Shown here: positions 51,227-59,569 of the stretch, piece by piece
Layout: each line of letters starts with the position of its first letter
Position numbering within the stretch: the stretch's first letter is position 1
From: Halomarina oriensis
GTDB taxonomy: Archaea > Halobacteriota > Halobacteria > Halobacteriales > Haloarculaceae
DNA: 64,000 nucleotides
Assembly: GCF_009791395.1 (NCBI RefSeq)
Contig: NZ_WSZK01000015.1
Location: 62,001 to 126,000, forward strand
Direction: 5' to 3'
Notes under the pieces: generated by a model
Told to the model about the DNA's origin: nothing
What the model saw: only the letters and a program-made list of their open reading frames with translations
Database searches by the model: none
Program-made: the position numbers and the translations under genes

Positions 51227-52780
51227 ATGAACCACGCCGTCATCCTCGCCGCGGGCATCGGGTCGCGGCTACGACCGATCACGTTGAGTCTTCCCAAGGG
51301 GTGTATCCCGGTCGCGGGGCGGCCGATTCTCGCCCATCAGCTACACGCGTACGCCGACGCGGGTATCGAGGAGGTGACCGTCGTCGCGGGCTACCTCCCC
51401 GACCGGACGCGAGCGTGCTGTGTGTCCGTCGCCGAGGAGCGCGAGGACCTCACGGTCTCCGTCGTCGAGAACGACCGCTACGCCAACACGAACAACCTCT
51501 ACTCGCTGGCGCTGCTCGCCGACCGACTCGCGGGCGAACCGTTCCTGTTGAGCAACGGGGACGTCGTCTTCGACCCCGTCGTCGTCGAGCGACTGCTGGC
51601 GAGCGACGGCGAGAGCGCCATCGCGTGCGACGAGACCACCTACGACGAGGAGGCGATGAAGGTCACCACCGACGAGTCGGGCCACGTCGACCACATCGCC
51701 AAGGACGTCGCGCGGTCGGACGCGCACGCCACGTCCATCGACCTCTATCGCTTCTCCGAGGCCTTCTCGGCGCGGCTGTTCGCCAGAGCCGACCGCGTCC
51801 TCGACGGCGCGTACGACGCGTGGACGGAGGTGGCCATCGACGACCTGCTCGGGGAGTTCCCCGTCGAACCGGCCTCTATCGGTGGTGCGGACTGGGTCGA
51901 GGTCGACGACGGTGACGACCTGCAGGTCGCGGACCGCACCTTCGGCGACGTCGCCCTCGACGATTACGAGGTCGTGTTCTTCGACCTCGACGGCACCATC
52001 TACCTCGACGACACACTGGTCGAGGGGGCGGCGACGGTCGTCGAGACGCTGCGACGGCGCGGAATCGACGTCCGGTTCCTCTCGAACAACTCCTCGGCGT
52101 GGAAAGACGACTACGCGGAGAAGCTCACCACGCTCGGTATCGACGCCCGCCCCGAGGACGTCGTCCTCTCGACCGACGGCGTCATCGCCTACCTCGAACG
52201 GCGGGACGCCACCGAGACGTACGTCGTCGGTACCGACGCGATGCGCGGGGCGCTCGCCGACCACGGCATCGGCGTCGATTCGACCGACCCCGACTACGTC
52301 GTCGTCGGCTTCGACACCGACCTCACCTACGAGAAGGTCCGGCGAGCGACGCTCGCCGTCCGCGACGGCGCGGAGTTCCTGCTGGCCCACGGCGACACGG
52401 TCTGTCCGACCGCCGAGGGGTTCATCCCGGACTGCGGTGCCATCGGCGCGCTCGTCGAGACGGCCGCCGACGAACCGCCGACCCGCGTCTTCGGCAAGCC
52501 CGACCCCACGATGGTCGACCCCGTCCTGAGCGACGGTGGCTACGCCCTCGAGGACGTGCTCGTCGTCGGTGACCGACTGGAGACGGAGATTCGACTGGCC
52601 GACCGACTCGGCTGTCACTCGGTCTGTGTCCTCACCGGCGATGCGACCCGCACCGACGTCGCCACCAGCGAGGTCCAGCCCTCGCTGGTCGTCGAGACGG
52701 TCGGTGACCTCCAGCAGTGCTTCGGTGCGGACGCGTCGACCAGCGGCGAGGGTGGCGAGTCCCTCGGCTACACCGACTGA
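51227..52780 (+). CDS. Bifunctional nucleotidyltransferase - HAD-IIA phosphatase fusion
   Basis: A 517-residue fusion. Residues 1-245 form an NTP-transferase domain: VILAAGIGSRLRPITLSLPK, LLSNGDVVFDP (metal Asp) and SIDLYRFSEAF. Residues 246-505 form a NagD-like HAD phosphatase: VVFFDLDGTIYLDDTLVEGA (nucleophile and acid Asp at 253/255), VRFLSNNSSAWK, VFGKPDPTMVDPVLSDGGY and VLVVGDRLETEIRLA. A cytidylyltransferase acting on a polyol- or aminoalcohol-phosphate plus a phosphatase acting on a related phosphate is a sensible pair for a CDP-alcohol precursor. The N-terminal domain lacks a choline-kinase part. Its start is ATG 51227. Confidence 0.85.
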   Translation: MNHAVILAAGIGSRLRPITLSLPKGCIPVAGRPILAHQLHAYADAGIEEVTVVAGYLPDRTRACCVSVAEEREDLTVSVVENDRYANTNNLYSLALLADRLAGEPFLLSNGDVVFDPVVVERLLASDGESAIACDETTYDEEAMKVTTDESGHVDHIAKDVARSDAHATSIDLYRFSEAFSARLFARADRVLDGAYDAWTEVAIDDLLGEFPVEPASIGGADWVEVDDGDDLQVADRTFGDVALDDYEVVFFDLDGTIYLDDTLVEGAATVVETLRRRGIDVRFLSNNSSAWKDDYAEKLTTLGIDARPEDVVLSTDGVIAYLERRDATETYVVGTDAMRGALADHGIGVDSTDPDYVVVGFDTDLTYEKVRRATLAVRDGAEFLLAHGDTVCPTAEGFIPDCGAIGALVETAADEPPTRVFGKPDPTMVDPVLSDGGYALEDVLVVGDRLETEIRLADRLGCHSVCVLTGDATRTDVATSEVQPSLVVETVGDLQQCFGADASTSGEGGESLGYTD

Positions 52781-52840
52781 GTTCGGCCCGCTCCGAAACA
52801 CCGCCACGTGGTGAACCGGTCACCGAGCGCTCGCCTGTCC

Positions 52841-54478
52841 TCACTGGTACCGGCCGCGCCCTTCGATGTCGCGCAACTGCTCGACGACCGACGGGTCGCC
52901 CGTCTCGCGGTACGCCGCCTCGAAGGCGTCGACGAGGGGGGCGGGGTCGTCGGCCGTCCCGACGACCGACCCCTCGAAGACGTGACAGTCCATCGCGTAG
53001 TCCTCCACGTCGTCGGAGTGATAGCCGAGTCCGAAGTCGACCAGCCACGTCCGCTCGCTACCTCCGCCGAGAGCGCGGCCGGTCGCGTCGGGGACCCGGA
53101 CGTTCCGCGTCGTCGGGTCGCCGTGGACGACGCCGGCACCGTGGAGCGTGGCGAGATGCCGACCGACGGTCGCCACGAGGTCGGGGTCGAGTCGTCCGGC
53201 GAGGTCGCTCGCGCCGACGCGCTCCATCGTGATGGTCGCCTCGCGCTGGTCGACGTCGTGGACCACGGGCGTCGAGACGCCGAGTTTCCGCGCGTCGTGG
53301 AGCAGTCGGGCCTCCGCACGGGTCCGCTCCCGACGGAGTCGCGCGTCGAGGTCGGGATGCCGGTAGGACTTCGCCTCGCGGCGTTTCACGACCCGCTCGC
53401 CGAGCGAGACGGTCGCCTCCGCGCCGCGCTGAGTCGGCCCCTCGCGCGGGGTGGCGGCCCGCGAGACGTCCTCACCGTCGCGCCACGTCACGGGCACGTC
53501 GTTCGGTCGCCAGTTGGGGCGTACCGCGCTCTCCTCGACGGCGACGGTGTCACCCGCGGCCGCCATCCGTGCGCCGAGCACCGCTATCATCCCGGCGTTG
53601 TCCCGCAGGAAGCGCGGTTCGGGCGCGTGGAACGACGCGCCGCGCTGGTCGCACATCTCGGCGAGCATCTCCCGGAGACGGGCGTTCTGCCCGACGCCAC
53701 CACCGAGGACGAGTTCGTCGCTGCCGGTCAGCGACAGCGCGCGCTCGGCGACTTCCGTGAGCATCCCGAAGACGTGTTCCTGCAACGAGAAACAGACGTC
53801 CTCGACGGGGACACCGTCGTCGACGGCCTGTTTCGCCGCGGACATGATACCCGAAAACGAGAACTCCATCCCCGTGACGACGTACGGCAGGTCGACGTAC
53901 GCGCCGTCTTCGGCAGCAGCCTCGACCTTCGGCCCGCCGGGGTGAGACCAGTCGAGGTGGCGCGTGAACTTGTCGATGGCGTTGCCGACGCCGGTGTCCA
54001 TCGTCTCCCCGAGCATCCGGTAGCGCCCGCCGTGGTAGCCCAGCAGGTGGGCGTTCGCGCCGCTGGCGTTCAGACAGACCGGCGAGTCGAACCCGGCCGA
54101 GGCCCGCCCGATTTCGAGGTGCGCGAGCATGTGGTTGACGCCGACCAGTGGCACGTCGAGGCGCTGAGCGACGGTCCGTGCGGCGGTGGCGACGATTCTG
54201 AGACAGGGGCCGAGACCCGGACCACGCGAGAACGCGACGGCGTCGACCGGCGGGTCGTCGCTCGGCCGGTTCTCGGGGGTCGTCTCGCGGGCGTAGTCGA
54301 GCGCTGTGGCGACCTGCGTGGGAATCGCCCCGCGCATGTGCTCGGCGGCCTCGCGTGGGTGAATGCCGCCGCTCTCGGGCAGGTAGGCGTCGGTGAAAAT
54401 CCGTGTGTCGCCGGCCTCGGTGTCGTGTACGGCGGCGCTCGCCGCCCACGCCGTGCCTTCGATACCGAGGACGCGCAC
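52841..54478 (-). CDS. Kae1-Bud32 fusion, bifunctional tRNA t6A37 synthase and kinase
   Basis: A 545-residue fusion of the KEOPS-complex catalytic subunit and its kinase. Kae1 part (1-325): MRVLGIEGTAWAASAAV, SGGIHPREAAEHM, FSRGPGLGPCLRIV, the metal motif VNHMLAHLEIGR, and GNAIDKFTRHLDW. Bud32 part (about 360-545): VVKRREAKSYRHPDLD, VVHGDPTTRNVRV (catalytic loop) and LVDFGLGYHSDDVEDYAMD. It makes threonylcarbamoyl-adenosine in tRNAs that read ANN codons. The 3' neighbours S27ae and S24e are only 6 bases away, a conserved archaeal arrangement. Confidence 0.95.
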   Translation of the reverse strand: MRVLGIEGTAWAASAAVHDTEAGDTRIFTDAYLPESGGIHPREAAEHMRGAIPTQVATALDYARETTPENRPSDDPPVDAVAFSRGPGLGPCLRIVATAARTVAQRLDVPLVGVNHMLAHLEIGRASAGFDSPVCLNASGANAHLLGYHGGRYRMLGETMDTGVGNAIDKFTRHLDWSHPGGPKVEAAAEDGAYVDLPYVVTGMEFSFSGIMSAAKQAVDDGVPVEDVCFSLQEHVFGMLTEVAERALSLTGSDELVLGGGVGQNARLREMLAEMCDQRGASFHAPEPRFLRDNAGMIAVLGARMAAAGDTVAVEESAVRPNWRPNDVPVTWRDGEDVSRAATPREGPTQRGAEATVSLGERVVKRREAKSYRHPDLDARLRRERTRAEARLLHDARKLGVSTPVVHDVDQREATITMERVGASDLAGRLDPDLVATVGRHLATLHGAGVVHGDPTTRNVRVPDATGRALGGGSERTWLVDFGLGYHSDDVEDYAMDCHVFEGSVVGTADDPAPLVDAFEAAYRETGDPSVVEQLRDIEGRGRYQ

Positions 54479-54484
54479 GCTACC

Positions 54485-54631
54485 TTACTCGTCGTCCGTG
54501 TGCCACTCGGTGTAGCCACACTTCCCGCAGTGGACGCGGTCGGAGTGCTCGGCGAGGAAGGTGTCGCCACAGCGCGGACACATCTCCTTCTCGGTCGTGC
54601 CGTCGTCGGAGTAGTACTCGTTGCGCGCCAT
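54485..54631 (-). CDS. rps27ae: 30S ribosomal protein S27ae
   Basis: A 48-residue ribosomal protein. A zinc ribbon of four Cys is complete: [20 protein letters not shown] followed by CGY (C-x2-C...C-x2-C). It starts [11 protein letters not shown] at ATG 54631. Six bases separate it from kae1-bud32, and its start lies one base after the S24e stop codon. Confidence 0.95.
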   Translation of the reverse strand: MARNEYYSDDGTTEKEMCPRCGDTFLAEHSDRVHCGKCGYTEWHTDDE

Positions 54632-54632
54632 C

Positions 54633-54947
54633 TCAGGCCTCCTCCGCCTCGGGATCGGCTTCCTCGTCCATGCCGATCTTGTTGCGTTCGAGCATGTACT
54701 CCTGTTCGACGTCGCGGGCGGCGTCGGCCGTCTCGTAGACCTTCGCGTAGCCGACGGTCTTGCGCATGCCGAACTTCGTGTCGAGTTCGTGGATGACGAC
54801 CTCGTCGGCGTCCTTGTTCAGTTTCGCGGCGAGCGAGTCACGCACCGAGAGACGCGAGGGGGTCGCCTCGTCGTGGACGACCTCGAACCGCACGTCGGAG
54901 CGGTGCAACATCGGGTTGCCCTCCTCCGAGATGACGTTGATTTCCAT
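54633..54947 (-). CDS. rps24e: 30S ribosomal protein S24e
   Basis: A 104-residue ribosomal protein. It begins [20 protein letters not shown] at ATG 54947 and has the family core [20 protein letters not shown] and [15 protein letters not shown], with an acidic C-terminal tail. The start was set by this N-terminus; the open frame to 54965 is not family-like. A CTTTTA box near 54981 gives a promoter for the S24e-S27ae-kae1 operon. Confidence 0.95.
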   Translation of the reverse strand: MEINVISEEGNPMLHRSDVRFEVVHDEATPSRLSVRDSLAAKLNKDADEVVIHELDTKFGMRKTVGYAKVYETADAARDVEQEYMLERNKIGMDEEADPEAEEA

Positions 54948-54980
54948 GGTTACGTTGTACGACAATGCTCTCGTCGCGGC

Positions 54981-54990
54981 TAAAAGGATT
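54981..54990 (-). promoter_or_regulatory. TATA box of the S24e operon
   Basis: On the minus strand the sequence AATCCTTTTA lies about 37 bases upstream of the S24e ATG. It is the only AT-rich element in the region. Confidence 0.5.
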
Positions 54991-55041
54991 TCGAGTCGGA
55001 AAGCCGGCCGCGGCGGGTGCTCCGCGACCCACCGCCCGGTC

Positions 55042-55539
55042 CTACAGGAACAGTCGGACGTCGTTCACCACGTCGTTGTCCTCGCCCGCGGGTAGGTCGA
55101 TGGTAGTCGGGTCGCGCCACGACGCGGTCCAGTCGTGGCCCGCCTCGGGGTCGATTTCGGTGGTCTCGACCGGCGACGCGGTGAACACCACGTCGTACCC
55201 GCTCGTCTCCCTGCCGTCTTCGGCACGGTACGTGGAGCGACGGACGCGAAGCACGTCGTCGCCGGTCGCGTCGACGCCCGTCGCCGTCGTGACGATACCC
55301 CGGGCCGCTTCGACGTACTCCTCGTCGTGGTCCACTTCGGTGAAACAGAGGTGAGGGTACGGTGCGTCGTCGTGTTCGAGCACGAGGAGTCGTCCCTCGG
55401 GGTCGGTGACGCCGACGACGACGTATCCCGCGATGTCGTCGTAGGCGTCGTGATGGTGCTGGTGGACCTCCGGCGGGTTCTCGACGTACTCGACGTCGTC
55501 ACGGTCTCGGAGGGACTCGGGGTCGGTGAGTTCGTCCAT
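55042..55539 (-). CDS. Nudix-fold-like protein with degenerate Nudix box
   Basis: A 165-residue acidic protein. VVVGVTDPEGRLLVLEHDDA and the region LCFTEVDHDEEYVEAARGIV followed by TTATGV align with the start and box of Nudix hydrolases, but the REUxEE residues of the Nudix box are not conserved. It is probably a binding protein or has lost activity. A His-rich segment (HQHHHDAYDD) lies near residue 27. ATG 55539 was chosen. It stands alone on the minus strand. Confidence 0.7.
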   Translation of the reverse strand: MDELTDPESLRDRDDVEYVENPPEVHQHHHDAYDDIAGYVVVGVTDPEGRLLVLEHDDAPYPHLCFTEVDHDEEYVEAARGIVTTATGVDATGDDVLRVRRSTYRAEDGRETSGYDVVFTASPVETTEIDPEAGHDWTASWRDPTTIDLPAGEDNDVVNDVRLFL

Positions 55540-55714
55540 GAGAACGACGGTCGCTCCCCCGTCGAGCGGGGAGGTGGTGACCCGCACCGACTGTGAGGAA
55601 CGCCGTCGCTGGAGGTAGCGAGAACTGATAGAAGAACTCACCGATTTCGTTTCGTCTCTTTTCTACGTGTAATAATTCGCAGCGCGGCGTCTTAACTGTT
55701 TCGTCGCTCGGGGG

Positions 55715-56242
55715 TCACTCGATGCCGAGTGCCTCGTTCGCGCCGTCACCGTCGCCCTCCATCCGCGCGAGGAACTCGCGCATCGCCGCGCGCGTCTCGT
55801 CGTCGACGCGAACGTGGACCATCCCCTCGTCGGGTTGGCCGTAGACGACGCTCGCGCCGTCGGGCGCGACGGCGATGGCCGGCACGGCCGCCAGGTCCTC
55901 CTCGCCCTCGACGAGGAGAACCGTGGACTCGTCGGACGCCAGCGCGTCCGCGAGCGCGACCAACAGGTCCCGCGAGAGGGTCGCCGCGGGGTTCTCGACG
56001 TGGACGACGCTGTCGAACGCGTCGGTGTCGACGCGCTCGTCGTCAGGGAGTTCCGTTCGCTTCGTCAGGCCGTCGACGAGTGCGACGTCGGGCGTCGTCT
56101 CCCGGAGCAGGTGGGTCGTGACGACGTCGCCCACCGCGACGAGCGGTCGGCCGGCGTCGGCCAGCAGTGCCGCGGGGTCGGTGTAGAGCGGCCCCACCGG
56201 GTCCTTCAACTCGGCGCGGAGTTCCTCGGAGAGTTCGAGCAT
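55715..56242 (-). CDS. GTP-dependent dephospho-CoA kinase (DUF359)
   Basis: A 175-residue enzyme that phosphorylates dephospho-CoA with GTP, the last step of archaeal CoA synthesis. Motifs: VAVGDVVTTHLL, VALVDGLTKRTEL, VHVENPAATLSRDLLVALA and VVYGQPDEGMVHV. GTG 56248 is an alternative start two codons upstream of the chosen ATG. The gene closes the aIF2-gamma - RpoE' - Spt4 operon on the minus strand. Confidence 0.9.
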   Translation of the reverse strand: MLELSEELRAELKDPVGPLYTDPAALLADAGRPLVAVGDVVTTHLLRETTPDVALVDGLTKRTELPDDERVDTDAFDSVVHVENPAATLSRDLLVALADALASDESTVLLVEGEEDLAAVPAIAVAPDGASVVYGQPDEGMVHVRVDDETRAAMREFLARMEGDGDGANEALGIE

Positions 56243-56300
56243 CGTCACGCCACCTCGTCGCTCGGCCGTCGCTCGGCGCGGGCGGCGGCGTGTGTCGTCA

Positions 56301-56498
56301 TCACCGGACCTTCAGCGCGTACGCACCGGGTTCGGTGACCTCCATCTCCTGGGCGATCTCCGATTGCTCGGGGTGGGCGATGACGACGTAGCCCGCCCAG
56401 TCCTCGGTCAGCGACGTGGAGCCACAGACGACACAGGACTGCTCCTCGCCGGCGTCCTGGACGCGGTGGCACTCACGACAGACGAGTCGGGTCGCCAT
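56301..56498 (-). CDS. spt4: Transcription elongation factor Spt4 (RpoE'')
   Basis: A 65-residue zinc-binding protein that partners Spt5 on RNA polymerase. Two CxxC pairs are present: LVCRECHRVQ and SCVVCGS. It continues with EDWAGYVVIAHPEQSEIAQE. The start at ATG 56498 (MATRLVCREC) is family-like; a GTG two codons upstream overlaps the rpoE stop. It is immediately downstream of rpoE, as usual in archaea. Confidence 0.95.
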   Translation of the reverse strand: MATRLVCRECHRVQDAGEEQSCVVCGSTSLTEDWAGYVVIAHPEQSEIAQEMEVTEPGAYALKVR

Positions 56499-56500
56499 CG

Positions 56501-57067
56501 TCACTCACCCGCCGTGGCTTCCTGCTCGCGTTTCTTCTGGAGCCAGCCGTGTTTGCCCAGTCCGGGCTGTTTCGCCGTCAGACCGATCTTCGAGTCGCGC
56601 GGGTTGCGCTCGTCGATGGACTTGGTGACGATGCGGGCGCGGACGGCGTCGCCGACACCGAGCGTCTGGTTGGACTCGCGGGAGGCCAACTGCTGGCCCT
56701 CCTCGTCGAACGCGAGGTACTCGTCGGAGATCTGCGAGACGTGGAGCAAACCGTCGACGGGACCGATACCGACGAACGCCCCGAAGTTGACCACTTCGAC
56801 GACCTCGCCGTCGATGACCTCCTGCATGTCCGGGTCGAACGTGATGGCGTCGAACTCGGCCTGGTAGTAGACGCCCGGCTTCCCGGGGAGGACCGAGCCG
56901 TCACCGATGTCGACGACGTCGACCACCGAGACGACGGAGCCGACCTGTTCGTCCATCCGGCCTTCGAGTTTGTCCTGGAGCAGTTCCTTCACGAGCTGGT
57001 CGGACACGTCTGCGAGGAACCGTGGCGGCACCTCGACCGTGTCGCGGAGTGTGACCCTCTTGTACAT
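56501..57067 (-). CDS. rpoE: DNA-directed RNA polymerase subunit E' (Rpb7)
   Basis: A 188-residue stalk subunit of RNA polymerase. N-terminal RNP-like domain MYKRVTLRDTVEVPPRFL; C-terminal S1 domain from EVIDGEVVEVVNFGAFVGIG to KIGLTAKQPGLGK. The basic C-terminus (HGWLQKKREQE) is typical. It is followed by spt4 with overlapping codons. Confidence 0.95.
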   Translation of the reverse strand: MYKRVTLRDTVEVPPRFLADVSDQLVKELLQDKLEGRMDEQVGSVVSVVDVVDIGDGSVLPGKPGVYYQAEFDAITFDPDMQEVIDGEVVEVVNFGAFVGIGPVDGLLHVSQISDEYLAFDEEGQQLASRESNQTLGVGDAVRARIVTKSIDERNPRDSKIGLTAKQPGLGKHGWLQKKREQEATAGE

Positions 57068-57069
57068 GT

Positions 57070-57438
57070 TCAGTTGATTGCGAGTTGGTTGTGGCCCCTT
57101 ATACCGATTGCCTTGCCGGGAAGACGGTCACGCAGGGGCCCGTCTCTCGTGACCACGTAGTCCGCCGTCCCGCGCTCGGCCAGTTCGACCAGCGCGTCGT
57201 CGGCGTAGTCGGCGTCCGTCTCGACGACGGTACACCGCTCGGCGAGGTCACGGCCGACCGACGCGGCCGTCGCCTCCGTCCCGTTGCCGTCTGCGAGCTT
57301 TTCGAGTTCACGGACCACCGCACGCGGCGTCACGAGGTCGTACACCCCGGCACCGAGGATTCGGTCGAGTTCGTCGAAGACGCGAACGTCGCACTCGACC
57401 GGCATCATCAACGCGCTGGTGTCCATGGCGACGTGCAT
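57070..57438 (-). CDS. PIN-domain protein (Fcf1/Utp24-like)
   Basis: A 122-residue PIN-domain nuclease-like protein. The start MHVAMDTSALMMPVECDVRV has the first catalytic Asp, VVRELEKLADGN supplies the conserved Glu, and ADYADDALVELAERGTADYV with VTRDGPLRDRLPGK the remaining acidic residues. Its place between aIF2-gamma and rpoE is a conserved archaeal arrangement and suggests a role in rRNA processing. It is 2 bases downstream of aIF2-gamma. ATG 57438. Confidence 0.9.
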   Translation of the reverse strand: MHVAMDTSALMMPVECDVRVFDELDRILGAGVYDLVTPRAVVRELEKLADGNGTEATAASVGRDLAERCTVVETDADYADDALVELAERGTADYVVTRDGPLRDRLPGKAIGIRGHNQLAIN

Positions 57439-57440
57439 TC

Positions 57441-58667
57441 CTATCCGGTGAGCGTCCCGACGCCGATGAGTCGCCAGCGCGTCCCGACGCGGCGGTTGAT
57501 CGCTATCTTCGCGCCCTCCTCGGCGCAGACGGGGCGTTTGAGGTTCACCTCGGCCTCGTCGTCGCGGGCGCTCGTCACCGCACCCACCGTCGTGGACGTC
57601 CCGACGGTGAGCATCAGCGGTTCGCCGGTCGATATCTCCTCGATGTCCTCGCCACCGACGAGGCGGTCGAGCAGTTCGACCTCCATCGTGAACGAGTCCC
57701 ACGTCGGCGGGAGACTGCCGGGCGGTCCGGCGACCTGTCCCGCCAGCGCGTCACCTTTCGTCAGCGACGGGTCGAGACCCGTCCCGACGCCGAGCAGTCC
57801 GCCCGGTCCGACCTCGTCGACGATGTTGCCGCCCGCCTGCAGCGAGCGAACGCTCGTCCGAATCTCGTGGTACTCGGCCTGCCCCCCCTCCTCGATGCGG
57901 CGGCCGGGACGGAGTTCGAGGTCGTCGCCCTTCTCCAGACGCCCCTCGACGAGACTGCCGCCGAGCACGCCGCCCATCAGGTTCTCGAACGTCGTGCCGG
58001 GGCGGTTGATGTCGAACGAGCGGGCGACCTGCATCCGCGCGTCGGCGTCCGGGTCGCGCTCGGGGGTCGGAATCGCCTCCTCGATGGCCTGCATCAGCAG
58101 GTCCATGTTGACCTCCTGCTGGGCCGAGATGGGGACCACGGGCGCGTCCTCGGCGACGGTGCCCGCGACGAACTCCTGAATCTCCTCGTAGTTGTCGCGT
58201 GCCCGCTGGCCGTCGACCAGGTCGACCTTGTTCTGGGCGATGACGATGTTCTCGATGCCGATGATGTCGAGCGCCATCAGGTGTTCTGCGGTCTGTGCCT
58301 GCGGGACGGGTTCGTTCGCCGCGATGATGAGCACCGCACCGTCCATCATCGACGCCCCCGAGAGCATCGTCGCCATCAGCGTCTCGTGGCCCGGTGCGTC
58401 GACGAACGAGACGGTGCGGACGCGCTCGCTTTGCTCCCCGTTGTCACACTCTTCGTCGACCGTGTAGCACTCTGGCTCGTCCATACCAGGGCACCGACGG
58501 AACGTCGCGTCCGCGTACCCGAGGCGGATGGAGATTCCGCGTTTCATCTCCTCGGAGTGCTGGTCGGTCCACTCGCCGCTGAGCGCCTGCACCAGCGTCG
58601 TCTTGCCGTGGTCGACGTGGCCGACCAGACCGATGTTCACCTCCGGTTGTCGGTTGTTCCCTGTCAT
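57441..58667 (-). CDS. eif2g: Translation initiation factor aIF2 subunit gamma
   Basis: A 408-residue GTPase that carries initiator Met-tRNA to the ribosome with the alpha and beta subunits. G1 is [20 protein letters not shown]3 is [19 protein letters not shown]4 is [10 protein letters not shown] zinc-binding insert with Cys residues ([20 protein letters not shown]) is present. Beta-barrel domains II and III follow. It is the first gene of a minus-strand operon reaching to the dephospho-CoA kinase. Confidence 0.95.
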   Translation of the reverse strand: MTGNNRQPEVNIGLVGHVDHGKTTLVQALSGEWTDQHSEEMKRGISIRLGYADATFRRCPGMDEPECYTVDEECDNGEQSERVRTVSFVDAPGHETLMATMLSGASMMDGAVLIIAANEPVPQAQTAEHLMALDIIGIENIVIAQNKVDLVDGQRARDNYEEIQEFVAGTVAEDAPVVPISAQQEVNMDLLMQAIEEAIPTPERDPDADARMQVARSFDINRPGTTFENLMGGVLGGSLVEGRLEKGDDLELRPGRRIEEGGQAEYHEIRTSVRSLQAGGNIVDEVGPGGLLGVGTGLDPSLTKGDALAGQVAGPPGSLPPTWDSFTMEVELLDRLVGGEDIEEISTGEPLMLTVGTSTTVGAVTSARDDEAEVNLKRPVCAEEGAKIAINRRVGTRWRLIGVGTLTG

Positions 58668-58703
58668 ATCGAGAGTAATAGGGGGAAGTCGTCCGGTGAA
58701 GGA

Positions 58704-58709
58704 TTTAAA
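58704..58709 (-). promoter_or_regulatory. TATA box of the aIF2-gamma operon
   Basis: TTTAAA lies about 38 bases upstream of the aIF2-gamma ATG, implying a short leader. No other AT-rich element is nearby. Confidence 0.6.
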
Positions 58710-59246
58710 ACTGCTGTTCTGGGGAGCGACCCAGAATCGGTGCGACGAACACAGTGAGTCTCACGCGATTCACGTGAGGAGCGAGCGTCAGTGAGCGACG
58801 AGCGTGGCCCCGGTCGGACCGTGGAGCCAGCGGGTCCGTAGGACCCGCCCACGTCCGACCTCGAACACCGCGAACGGACGACCCGAGTCACACCGAACGG
58901 ACGAGCAGTGAGTCTCTCCTCCCGACAGGTCCCCTCTCGTGAGTGAGTGCGACGGCCGTCGAACGGCCGTCAGACACCGCCACAACGCCTTTCACGGCGG
59001 TCTTCGAGAATCGGGTATGCCACCACTGCGAGCACTGGCGACGTTGCTCCTCACGGAGGTCACCGACGTGGTGGACCGCGGCGAGGACGACCTGCCGGGC
59101 GAGGAGATTCCAGTCACCGAAGAGTGACCGACCACCGGGAGACCAGCGGTCGCTTCCGGAACCGGACTGAAACGTTCTTCAGTTGGTTCGCCAACCTAAC
59201 TGTATTTCTGCTAACACTTTTTCTCCCGTGTCGCGTCCGTCCACCC
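58710..59246. other. Largely gene-free region between divergent operons
   Basis: About 540 bases with no strong gene. A possible 36-residue ORF begins at 59017. AT-rich TGTATTTCTGCTAACACTTTTT (59201-59222) probably holds the promoter of the membrane-protein gene at 59247. Confidence 0.5.
59017..59127 (+). CDS. Possible small protein (36 residues)
   Basis: MPPLRALATLLLTEVTDVVD followed by RGEDDLPGEEIPVTEE. An N-terminal amphipathic helix and an acidic tail resemble many haloarchaeal small proteins. A CCTTTCAC box 24-30 bases upstream is compatible with a leaderless start. There is no homology I recognise. Confidence 0.35.
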   Translation: MPPLRALATLLLTEVTDVVDRGEDDLPGEEIPVTEE

Positions 59247-59513
59247 GTGCTGGGAACTTCCGTCGAACGGACGACCGGTGGCGAGACGGCCGGTCAGGAA
59301 CCCGCTGTGGGGTATCGACTCCCGAGACTCGACGTGCCAGTCGCGGCGCTGGTGCTCGCACTCGGTGCACTGGTCGCGGTCGGTGCGCTGGCGTGGCTGC
59401 TCGTGACCACGCCGCTCGGCATCGTCGCAGTGTACACCGTCGTCGTGTTGTTGCCGCTGCTCATCCCGATGGCCGTGGTGTGGGTGGTGAGTTCGGTGCT
59501 GGAGCGGTACTGA
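59247..59513 (+). CDS. Small two-helix membrane protein
   Basis: An 88-residue protein from GTG 59247 with two hydrophobic helices: VAALVLALGALVAVGALAWL and LGIVAVYTVVVLLPLLIPMA. A short hydrophilic N-terminus precedes them. No known family. The AT-rich CACTTTTTC at 59215 lies about 28 bases upstream. Confidence 0.55.
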   Translation: MLGTSVERTTGGETAGQEPAVGYRLPRLDVPVAALVLALGALVAVGALAWLLVTTPLGIVAVYTVVVLLPLLIPMAVVWVVSSVLERY

Positions 59514-59569
59514 GCGCCCGACCGCGTGGCGAACCGGACGTTTTTCTCCCCCGCTCGCCAACCCCGAGC

